Below are positions 11,501 through 23,500 of a stretch of 34,513 bases of DNA, piece by piece. Positions within the stretch are counted from its first letter, which is position 1. Every line of letters begins with the position of its first letter. This DNA comes from Apostichopus californicus (Eukaryota > Echinodermata > Holothuroidea > Aspidochirotida > Stichopodidae): the NCBI GenBank assembly GCA_020650975.1, contig JAIPMN010017570.1:1-34513 (forward strand), in the 5' to 3' direction. Below the pieces are notes generated by a model. The model was not told where the DNA came from. It ran no database searches and saw only the letters and a list, made by a program, of their open reading frames with translations. Made by a program: the position numbers and the translations under genes.

Positions 11501-14500
11501 ATCTCCCCTGCCCCCCACCCTCCCTGCCAGGAGTGCCCATCCATAAATATGAAAATGGAAGAAACAAGAAGGCCATGTTGCTCAAACTAAGATTGTTAAT
11601 TATATTATGGCTAAACCTTAACCTACGTCATTATCTTGGCATTTAACAACTCATTGTTCTCTAATTAGTCACTGTCAATTTTAGTATAAATGGTTTGGCA
11701 ACTTTGCCACATGTTGCTTTGTCTAAGTTGTCTATATATTTATAAATCTTTCTATTATAAGCTTTAGTCTCTACTGGAGTAGTTAAAGTCAATATAGTTG
11801 AAAATGTAGAGTATTTCTTCCACTATTCATAAAATCCATTCCCTACCCCCCTCCCCCCACAAAAAAGAAAAGAAAACAAAAGAAGCCCCATCCATTCTCC
11901 CTGTACAGTAATACCCCTCCTCACTTCTCACTGAGATTCAGTTTGGTGATTGAATGTTTCCACTGAATTCAAATCACTATGGGAAAACTTACCCCCGGAA
12001 AATGGTGTTTGAATATTTGAAAGTAAAATAAAAGATATATATTGCAGTTGTTCACTTCTCAGCAAAATTCATGTGTTGAAATGCCTAGCCTATAAACTGT
12101 GAGAACTGTTTTTGTGTCAGTTCTTGAAAGTTGATAAAACAACACACTGTACAGTAGACTGTGGGAACCAGCAGACCTATAGTGTACCTGTTAGCTATCA
12201 TGGATCTTAATTCCCAGACACTCTAATAACCAACTTCCTTCCCTTCGTAGGAAGTGACCCAGCCTCAATTGTTTCATCGTGCGAAGATTTTTCTTTTTAC
12301 CGACAAAGATAAGACAAAAAAACATGGCAGGAGAAGGTTGTCTGTTTATGTTGTTTGAAGTGTATGTGTGGTGGGGGAGGGGGGGGGCAGATGGGGAGTC
12401 ACAGCATCCCCCAATCATTATCATAGCAATGGTTTTCATTCGGGCGTGGTTCCACCCCAGACGGCAGTTTTGACAACACTTAGCATTGGTCTCGCTCCTG
12501 TTTGCCAAAGTTTGAACAGATCTGTGTTGGGGCCGCTGATGTGTTATTAACTTCCTGTCTTTGAAGGTTGACAGGATTCTGGGGTTGGTTAAAACAGAAA
12601 TATGCACTTGCAAGTATCTATATGATTAGATTGTCCATTCCTCTTCCTGTTTGTGGTACCGTGATAGTTTCCTGCTTGACACTGTGGCTGATCTATACCC
12701 TGATCTAGTTATTACTACATCTGCATGTCTTGGCATATGATTCATTGCCCCAAAGGATATTTTACTGTTAGTTTTGTAACTTTGACACTTGACACACAGA
12801 TTAACAGAGTGAACTGTACAGTAATTTACTGTACTGTACTGCGCTTGGGAGTGGCCAATGTTGAAAGAAACTTATAATCAAACTGTTTATTTTATTCCAT
12901 TGATGTTCATTTATATTTCTTTCCATTTGGTGATCGGACCTACTCGTTAAGCCTATTATGGTTTTTTAGGCCACTTACTTTCTCCTTGTACATTTAAAAT
13001 TATATTTATTGTATAAAAGCATATATTCATATTTATATACATTTTATGTATATTGAGAAAAAAAAACAAAATATATGAAATGAAATCAATAGTGTTTAAT
13101 TACTACAGTAATTTAATCCATGTTGTGGTGTACAAGTGGTTTAATCTGTTCAGTGCTATTTCATTTGTAACATGATGAAAAAAAACAAAAAATATGAAAT
13201 GAAATCAATTGTTTTAAATTACTACAGTAAATTTAATCCATGTTGTGGTGCGCAAGTGGTTTAATCTGTCCAGTTGTGCTATTTCATTTGTAACATGATG
13301 GGTTACTAGCTGTAACTTTTTCCGAGTTTTGTAATTAGAGGGTTGGAGTGATCAATTGGAAGACCATAAATGGAATACAGAAATCTGTACATTAGTAGCT
13401 GCAGGAATTTTTAGTTGGTGAGCAGTTTGAACTACCCACCCACCCATACCTAACTCCTTTCACTTCACACTGTCAACTCACTGGCTCCCCAAGCCCCCCC
13501 CCACCCTGCACCCCCCAAAAAATAGAAAGTAAAGTAAAGAAAAGAAAAACCGAAAACTACCAAGACAGAATAAACTAAAATCATAAATCAGAGTGAAAGT
13601 TTCAATTGTTACAATTTTTGATAATAAATACTTTTCTTGATACAGGTGTGTTTTCTTTAATATTAATATTGCAGAAATACTTTTTTTTTTTACTAATTAT
13701 CTGTTAAGAAACCATGACTAGCAGCAATTGGCTATAACAAGAAAAATAGAAACAAATTTATAGAAATAAAAATATTTCATATGATAGATGCATGCACAAT
13801 AGAATGACAGTTAAAAGTTCTGACTAGGCTCTTAGTCATGCACATGGCCTGTATAACTTTCCAAAATTCCTGACATATGTGGACCATGATGGATTTATGA
13901 CTCCCTTAGCAGTAACAAAAAAAATAATAGGAATAAAAACCACAAGAAAGCAGAAAAGTTACTCAAAAACAAGGGTTGCTCACAAACATGTGGTGATTAT
14001 TAGTTGTAAGTTAGCCAGAGGGGTGTATCTCCTGACCCTATGGGGTCAAACCACAATTCCCTTTTTGAAAGTTTCACTCTTTTTAGAAACAGACACTTGT
14101 TTAGAAACTTGCTCCAAGGAGACCCAAGTGATTTGTGGAGGCCATTTGTTCCAGTTTGGTGTCAATCTTGTATAATGGAAATACATAATATAGGGAATAA
14201 ATGTCAATTAAGGGGGAGGGGGGGACTGGATGACGAAGAAGGGTATGAGAGCTGTAATTTTTTGGTATGGTAGTGTAAGTTTCATTTCTGACCAAAAAGG
14301 TGGTAATAATCGTATGAAAGATTGCCCCCCCCCCATACCTTCTGTTTGAATACTGTAGTCATAACAACTATTTAAATGCTCATAAAACTTATGAGTCATT
14401 TCACATCTGACAAATAATTTTGAGTTGAGGTAGAGATTGGTTGCCTTCCATCCACCCTCCTAACCCCCAAAGGTTTGGAATTTAATATCCATACCTATAT

Positions 14501-17500
14501 CCATAGTTCCTTAAATTGTGATTTTGATCTATTTTGTGACACCTGTACAAGCGATTAAGTTCATAGTGTGGCTGGTCGAATCTGTAGAGTAGCTGTTCTC
14601 ATCCAAACAATGCTTATTTGATACTGTATAATATCAATTATATATGTTCCATATTGCATTGGGCCTGTACTGTGCACTCTGGCAGGCTTAGTGTGCCCAA
14701 AAATTGACATACAGTGCTCGACAAACTTGCCCAAGCAGTGTCATGCTGATATCATGATAATTTTGAAATTTTAGTTAATTTTGTTTTTCTGCATGTTTGT
14801 ATCTTTTCAGTTGTACCATGTTGCCTACATCATTATCAAGAGTGCCAATTCGCCACGCCCGGGCCAGTTTATCCTGGAGCGATCCAGAGACTACGGAGCG
14901 ACCTACCAGCCATGGCAGTACTTTGCCAAGTCTGAGAGTGATTGTTTGAACTCCTTTGGGATGAAGTCCATCTCTGATATCACTTACGACGATGATGTCA
15001 TCTGCACTGACGAATATTCTAACATTGTCCCTCTGGAAGATGGAGAGGTACGCGCTTTGTTCTGCATCATTTTAAAATGGAAGTATATCAAGGTGTATGC
15101 GCTGTCAAAATAAAAAAGGAAGGACCATTTTTGAACAAAGCTGAGTTTCTTATATGTATTGGTACTGTGAATGTGAAGTATATAAATGTACTGGATAACG
15201 TGTTTTAATTAAAGTATATAGTCCTGTATTTGAGCGTTTCAACATTTACCCTTCTCTGTGATTGTTTCATGTTTTTAATTTACCAAGCTGTTATATGCTG
15301 ATGGTACAGTTTATTCACAAATTCAAAAAATATGTATGTCAAACCCCCCCATATCCCTCATCCTTCCCCAGTCACACCCCACCCTTACATCCATCCTACC
15401 CTCATTCCATTACATGCAAGGTCACTACAAACCATTGACATGCACTGTATAGTATTATCAAATTATGCACTGTAGTCCATCCGGATGCTTTCATATTCTT
15501 TTACCTCCCCTCCCCGTAAATTCTCTTAAAAACAGTGACTAACAACAATCTATTTGGTGACCCAAGGTGTTCCTCATTTCATCTTTCCACAGATTGTTAT
15601 TTCCTTGGTCAACGGACGTCCAGGCTCTGGGAACTTTTCATACTCAGAGACACTTCAAGAATGGACCAAAGCCACCAACATTAGGCTTCGTCTGCAGAGG
15701 ACCAACACCCTGCTCGGACATCTGATGGGCCTGGCCCGCCAGGACCCCACAGTCACCAGACGGGTAATTATTTCAAATGAGATTTGTTAAAGCCTGTTTA
15801 ATTTACAGACACATCTGCTTTTGTAACTCGGACAAGGGCTGGATGTTTTTTGCGAATCGTGGGAGGGGGCGATGGCTGGGGGGAGGGGGAGGGCTGTTGA
15901 AGGTGAATGATATGCTGTTTTTTGGTAGCCTTTCTTCTCGAAAACAGGAATGGATTTTTTTGTAACAGGTTATCTCTCTGCATCTTCTCGCAAAGTATTC
16001 TCATCTCATGGGGGATAATAGATGGAGAAAGAGGAGGATGGTAGGAGTAGTGGTAGACTGAGGGATTTATTATAAACAAAAGAACGAGTCTTTGGATTAA
16101 AAAAATATCTGGCTTGTCATAGTTGAGCATTTTCATATATCTTCAGATTTTGTGTTTCAGAAGAAGTTATTTTACAGTAGAAGATTCGTTGATAATATGT
16201 GGATGAGGTTCATAGTTGATACCATTTCACAGCAAACCACCAATAAAGTGATTGTTGGTGGTCTGAGTAGACCATGTAGGGGTGAGTGTAACTGACAATA
16301 TCTTAGATCTGTCCAGACTACAAGTTTCATGTTGCATATTCCTGGTGGAAATGTTTTCACACAAGCTTTATTAACTTCTTCTTCTTCGTGTTCTTTCGAT
16401 CCCATGGAAAGAGTGAGGGCTCCCCCACTGAGCCCGACTGGGTTTACCTTGAAAAGTTACTCATAGGATCAGTTTCATATTGGTTGCACCTTCTGCCCAT
16501 GTGTTTGGCTTTAATTGGTCCCACCGGTGAGACTGCACACCGTTACCTGACAGTTTGACATGTAACATACCATCAGACAATCCCCCCAAAAAACCGATTC
16601 ACAAATAAAGACTAGTACCTCAGAGTTTTTACTTTCTCCAAAGTTTACTAAGGGGTGTAAAAGTCGAGCCGGTAACATTCTCGACACATAGCAATCCTCC
16701 TCGGCTTGGGTTACCGCCCTCGGAGATGGAAACCTTAGATACGCACAAAACAGACAATGAGCACCGCAGTTTGTTAACACAAGTACCCGCAGAGGCAGTG
16801 AAAAAGTCAACAAAAAAAATCTCCTCGGAGCTCAGTGTGGTGTCATCCTCTTCCCCTTTCGATAGAAGGATTTATTTACATTTGTTTATTCAGACCCGAA
16901 TCTGTGACTTTGGAAGTGGATTCTTTTTGTTCGAGTTTGCAGGTTCATATTATTCACAGCAGAATCTGGGTTACAGCAATAAGCAAGGTTACCTTGAAGG
17001 GATTTCAAAACAATATTATGAAAAGTTTCAAAAAAAATTGCTCCAGGAATACAACTGTTTAATTTGTGGTACTGCTTGCTACGTATCATGCTGCTGTTAC
17101 CTTTGCGGGTGGGCCGAGCTGGAAGGCGTTTATGTCTTCTGGGGATTCCCACAAAAATGAAGTTAAAAAGAACCATACCACAACATAAACCCTACTGTAG
17201 GAAGAAGTTTGCATCCAGTTACCAGGATGAAAAGTATGAGTAAAATGTTCCATCATGTTTGCTACAATGTCCTTCATCATTTCCTGCATCATTTAAACTC
17301 TTTTAGTATATAATCCACAGTTAGGTTTCTTGAGATATAAATATTTCCAACAGTAGTTGCTAAAATAGTAGAAAAAGAACAGAGAAACACCAAGAAACAA
17401 AAGAAAAGAAATAAGAAACATTGGGGAGGGGGGGGAAGGGGGGGGGAAGAAATGAGGAAAGGGAAAATTTGAATAGGTTAGCACTGTAGACATCTAATCG

Positions 17501-20500
17501 ATGGTTGGAACTTGGAACCCTAGATTATGTTAAAAATTGGTTTACAAAATTTTAATTATTTATTTCATTTTTTGGTGCTTGGTTGGAGACACTGGCTTAA
17601 AAACCTATCCTCATTGAGATCAGTTTCAAAAATCTCATCAAAAAATAAAAAGTAATAAAAAAAATAAATAAATAAAAAAAAAATATAAATAATAATAAAA
17701 AATAAAAAATAAAAAAATAATAATAAATAAATAAATTAAAAAAATAAATAAATAAATAGAAATAAAATAAAATAAAAAAATAAAAAAGTAATAAAATAAT
17801 AAAAAGTAAAATAAAAAGGAGAAAGTGGTTCAATATAAATGGAGGATTCGATCAATTACCCAATTTTCTGTTTCCTATTCACAGTACTACTACAGTATCA
17901 AAGACATCTCCATCGGTGGACGTTGTGTCTGCAACGGACACGCGGACACATGTGACACGCCCGGCCTGGACGGACGTCTCATCTGTACGTGCTCACACAA
18001 CACCTGCGGGACCGAGTGCGAGACCTGTTGTCCTGGCTACGTGCAGAAAAGGTGGAAACCGGCCACGCTAGATAGTTCTAACGAATGCGAACGTGAGTAC
18101 GAGGATTGCAAATGGAGATACTACCGTATTTTGCCAAGCTTTGCTCTGTTGGTTGCCATGACAGCACGTTTGGGAATGTCTTGAAAAGGCTGGCAAATAT
18201 AGTGTACAATTTGTGAAAAGTTTAACTTGTTCCTATCCTGGGAATTAAAGAATTTTGGAAATTTCCCCCCAAAAGCCATTTACAGATTTACAATAACTCC
18301 ATTGAGATAATTGTTCATGAAGGTGTACCCATGTCGTACTCCTCCCTCGACCCTTGCCCATTCTCTTTCTCATTTATCCCTTCCCCATGCAGGCTGCAAG
18401 CTGCACACCTGGTCCATTGTCCCACCTCTAAGTGCGCCCTTTTCCACCCCACCCCTTCCATTCCTAGGTGCCTGCAAATCCTATGTTACCACTCTGTCTG
18501 CCCAGGCATGTTTCTCATTACTAACTTAATTGGTGTTGCCAAAACAGTAAAGCCTGCTGTCAAAAGTAACAATTACCATCACAGACAAACTCTGGGTCCA
18601 TTACTCTTGAGACCATAGAGAGAGAGAGAGAGGGGGACTGACCGTTGTGATAAATGTCTCATCAAACATATATCTGGAGTAACTCACTTTTATGAAAGTT
18701 TAGGGATCAATTTTTATGATATGAATTGTCTACGATACTACTGTCCACACAATAGCACAGGTTCTTATCAGTAACTGACATTATGGGAGTTTTAATGACC
18801 TAAAACTAGCTGTATGGAATCACTTTTAAAGAATGAACAGAGGCTGATAAAACTGTCCATTAAATAACCCTAAAACAGCCATCCATGTACTGTTAGGGGT
18901 AGAGTAAGGATGCACTTTCTATTCTTTTTTTTTTGTCACGTTTCTTTAAGGGCAAACTTTTATTGTTTCATGTGTCACCCCATCTGTGTTCAATTTAAAA
19001 ACTCTGGGGACGGTTTCTGGTTTTTGTGAAGAGTGACATAAATGTTTTTGGATTGTGAAAAAAAACACTGGTGAATGCACTGTGAACATTCCTACAGATT
19101 TTCAGTTTCCTTCCAGTAAGCACTGAGCACACTGCAATGGGCATCACACAGTACTTTATAGTTAACTTGCACTGTGTTGTTAAAGGGAGACCCTACACGA
19201 TTCATCAATTTCATCAGTGTGTGATTGATGCTACTATAGAAAAAATTTGGGGTGTAATTTTATGCTAGATAATAAGTTATGTTACACCAGCCCTGCTCCC
19301 ACTCCCCCCCACCCCTTCTCCCCTCTCCTTCCCCAACAACTAAGAAAGCTTTAAACTTCCTCCAAATCCTCAAACAAATCATACAAATTAATAAATCAAA
19401 ATACAGGAATTAGCTATGTACCTCTTTTCAGAACTCTTTTTATATTCAATTCTCACCAGCAAAGGTTTTCTTAGATTGTACATTTTAAGTATCCTTCATG
19501 AATAAAATTAAAAATGTAATGTCAAAGTAATATTTTGAAAAAAAAATAAAACAAGAAAAATAAATCCAATAAGACTGTTTTGTATAGGTGCACACAGTGT
19601 TTGTGAAGGTATAGATTTTGTCTGTCACCAAAAACCAAAAAAAAACTTACAATTTTTTTTATCAATCTTTTGGTGTATTTATTGAAGTGCAAAACACTTG
19701 ACCCTTGAAACCTTTAAGGTGCTTAGGACAAGTAATAGCCCAAGGCATAGATTGTATGTTGAGATAATTTTCAGATACAGTTTATTTCTCTAAGATCTGA
19801 AGATTTCACAAAGTTTCAATATTTTTTATCTCTAAGTAAATAATCTTTTTCTTGATGCTCTGCTGGTAACTAGGATAGAACACACAAGTGTAGGGTAGAA
19901 TTTTGGTGATGTTTCCATGGAAACAAGCCCTACCCTCAAACCCCTTTGTGGTAATCTGGAAAGGGACCTTGTCTTGGTCTTAAAGGAGTGGTTGCCAAGT
20001 AGACCATGTCCTGACACAAATGTTAGGTTCTCTGGTATATAAGTAGGGAGTGATGCTGCCTTGTGCAGAATGTAAACCAAAAATAAAAAATGTATTTTCA
20101 AAGTATTATTTTTACTAAGAAATAAAACAAAAGAAAAATTAATCAAATACTTGGATTGTATAAGTACACACAGTGTTTGTGAAGGTATATAGATTTTGCC
20201 TGTCACCTAAAACCATTTTTTTTTTCGATCAATCTTTGGGTATTAGGACTGGGACTGCAGGGGTGATCTACAAGTAAATCAAGGCCTTGCTTTAAAATTT
20301 TAATGTCAAATGGGAGGGAGCTGAATTTATGTTAAAAGGGATAGTAGTGAAATTTAAGGAAAGTGGACAACAAATTTGATGTGGAAAAGCAGTTGTGACA
20401 ATGGGTAACCTAGAGCTATGTTTTTCTGTACTTGATTCCATGCTGAAAGCAAAAGGATTCATTGCGGTCATGATGCTGTGTACAGTATGTGTGCGTGTGT

Positions 20501-23500
20501 ATGTCTGTAAGTTTTTTGTTTTGTTTTTTGTATCAGTGGAATTTCTATGGATATATGCTGCTTTAAATTTGATTATTTCCAACCTCATCTGTTCCCTTAG
20601 CAAACTCTTCTTAAACCAGATGCACCCTCTGGGTTAATGATCAGTTTCAAGAGTCTAATGGAATGTAACCTTTGACCTTTTCGAATGTAAACTTTGACCT
20701 CTTTATGACTTTGGTGGTGAACACACAAGAGACATGTTTTTATTTTATTGTGATTACAATAAAAGACAAAATAGGTTGGGTGGTGAAGGATACAATTTTA
20801 TGAAAACATCTGTGGGGATAAATTGTCTGCCTTTTTGAGGAAATCAATTTTATTTTTTAATGTTCTTTATTTCTATTGGAGGTCTTTTTGTTGCATGGGG
20901 CACCGATTGAATAGGTCCATCTGAACCTGACTTAATGAATGTGATTTGTTGGTAGCAGGGGAAGCAACCTGTTCTTTGATCTATCAGAGATGGTTATGCC
21001 AGTTTAACGTCTGAATTCCATTCTAGGAACCAGTGTCCAGATCCCTGGGGTGTGGATACAGGCAAAACTATTGGGTGTCAATTTATAATTGAGTTGTCTA
21101 GACTGAGTAACCTCACTATTTTACCATACTCATTGAAAATAAACATGTTTGAGCAGAACAAATGTGTGGGGTGAGGGGGAGGGGGGAATAATTGGAAATA
21201 TGCTGTCTGTCTTCCTTCAAGGCTTCAGCACATAATGTCATGACCTCATTCTTGGTCGGGGAAAATTTATACCAGAGTGGAAAAAAAGCTCAGGGACTCC
21301 TAAAACTGGTTTGAGATTGGGGCCTTTGATAGGGGAAGAGGTGGAGCAGGAAGTGGTGCTTGAGTCAGACTCTAGACTGTTTAATATTTACTGGTGTTGC
21401 AATTGCTTCCTGCCACCTGTTGGTGGTGCCATGCCCCCCCACCCCGGTAGGGACCCCTCCATCCCTCCCACCCCAGGTTCCCCAGTGTTGAGGGTCTGAA
21501 CTTGAATTAAAACTGCAGCTATTAGTTGTTTTTTACTGCAAGGTCACATTTCATATATTTTAACTCTTATCATTTCTGGTTGTACTATCATTAAGATAAG
21601 TTCTTTGGATCAATCCTTGAAATAAGGAATTCAACATTCTTTGTAAACCCTTTCTTGCACAGCATCAACTATAGATATATGTAAAATTTATTAGTACTTA
21701 AAATCTATCAGCTTGCTACAATCGATGTAATGTCATTTGAAGGTTTTGCTCAAACTGCCGTGCTTTGCCTTGCCATTCCTTTGGTGAAAGACTAGCTAGA
21801 AATCTGTCTTTGCGATTACCTGTGTAGCAGGGACGCTAACCATAACACAATGGAGTCTATCAAAATGTATGGAATTTTCCAATATAACTGTGATGAATTC
21901 TGGTTTCTCTTACATCTTTTAGTTCCTTTAGCAGGCAACTGTCAGGGTCATTCTGATTAGAAGCAAATTCTGGCAAGAAGTGATTGTCTCCGGTTTTTTT
22001 CCTTCACAAACTGAGAGCTGCTGGCTGGATTAAGATGCTTACTTAATACCTATTAAATTTGTTTGTTTTAATTTTGGTTTCGTTTAGCTTGCAACTGTCA
22101 TGGTCATGCGTCTGAGTGTTACTTCGACGAAGAGGTAGCCAAGAATCGTCAGTCTCTGGACATCCATGGCCGATACGAAGGGGGCGGTGTTTGCGTCGAT
22201 TGCCTACACAACACCACGGGCATCAATTGCGAGCAGTGCGTTGACGGCTACTACAGATCCGGCAGCCAACCATTGGATTCCCCCGACATCTGTGAACGTG
22301 AGAGAACTCTTTCGACTTTTTCATTATCGTTGAAGAATATTTTTTTTTTGATAAAAAACAATCATAAAAGCATATGAAGAAGGTTTGGCTCAGAATGTTG
22401 TAAAATTATGATAAAAAATTATCGTAAAAGTGTTCTTCTCCTTTAATAACGGATGTGTTGCTTTTCTCATAAATAAGATATTAAAACCTAGCAACTAGAT
22501 TTGATATTGAATCCTAACTTGGACAGTTCTTTAACACCTTTAGCAACCATACGTGTTGGAATGTCTTTCTCTGTTCATTTGAGCTAAAAGGAATGTTAAG
22601 GTTGTGAAAACATAAAATCTTGTTTCTTTGAGGATGGGGTTCTGAGTGCTGGATGACTGTACTTTTCTATTCCCTGTTGGTATCAAATAACAAAGTAAGG
22701 TACATGGTGACTGATATTATGATGCTTTTAAGTCCATTTCCTAAATCCCTGACTTGTAAAGGATGCCCTGAGGGTGCGTGCCATGCTTTCTAAGTATATA
22801 TAGCATTGAGGCTGTGATTTCAAAGTTTCAGATGGTATTGTAATTCTGTGTGTTTTTCATTTTTTTTTAACACTCAGAAGGTAGCAAATACAACTCACAT
22901 CTAGAAGAAATTTTGGTCTATTTAAATGAGATAAAAAAAATCTGAGTGATAAATATTCACATTATGAGGTTCGGGTAATGTACAGAGCCAAGAAACAGAT
23001 GAATCTCTCTCGTAGTGCATGAGAATAACTAATATTGTATAAATTTCTAGATTTTCACGTTTTTATCGTTTAAGTGTCGTACTAAAAAATGGATGTAGAG
23101 ATATATGCCATGAGCAGTAGACAAAGAGAATAGTTTAACAAATTTCGCCACTCATGACTGTGTCAGGTCATGCATTCTAGAGGACTACAGTAGTATCCAA
23201 TGTATGGATCCTAGCTTGCATAACGTTGACATCCCAATTTAATACATTGTTTGTTCATATTGTTAGCTCAGTAGTTAATGCCAGTGCCTTTCAATCATAA
23301 GGTCCCGAGTTCGAGTCACTCCCAGATTAATGTATGTTACAGAGTTGTGGACAATTGACAATTGGTAATCATGGATGTTAAAATACGAATCTAAGAGACT
23401 GACTTTGGTCAGCTTGCGGCTTTGATAAGCCAAAGATGGCTTCTTCGCGAGTTCCTGCTTGCAGGAGGATCTAAAATACATACATAAATACATTGTGTAT

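Larger units (their letters stand above)
5509..14810 (+). other. Intron 1 (9302 bp)
   Basis: The largest intron, phase 0. It carries a long direct repeat (5970-6178 and 6755-6956), a (CA)n run at about 9102-9118, one copy of the hammerhead-like repeat (9914-10012), G-rich tracts near 9420 and 11187-11240, and a tandem duplication (13054-13300). Several AGGCCTA motifs occur (5544, 5701, 5791, 8631). I found no exon, no convincing ORF on either strand and no RNA gene. Large first introns often hold enhancers, but I cannot identify any here. Confidence 0.85.
18093..22087 (+). other. Intron 4 (3995 bp)
   Basis: Phase 1. Holds a short (GA)n run near 18617-18632, a diverged direct repeat (19505-19672 and 20086-20243), and two successive AATGTAAMCTTTGACCT motifs 22 bp apart (20662 and 20684). 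Open frames such as 19832-20206 (minus) show no recognisable domain. No gene is seen. Confidence 0.85.

Noticed and set aside
12191..12613. 140-codon minus-strand open frame in intron 1
   Set aside because: Passes through G/C homopolymer runs, has no domain or splice partners, and overlaps equally open frames on the other strand.
16511..17176. Open frames on both strands of intron 3
   Set aside because: Overlapping frames on opposite strands with no family resemblance. A retained Cys-rich tail near 17050-17110 does not match an LE repeat.
17597..17833. Hydrophobic minus-strand open frame that looks like a membrane protein
   Set aside because: It is translation of the AAATAA low-complexity block (Phe, Tyr, Leu, Ile only).
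23263..23335. Candidate tRNA gene
   Set aside because: A and B boxes are present, but the acceptor stem does not close, and the sequence continues into a SINE body shared with 2495-2746.
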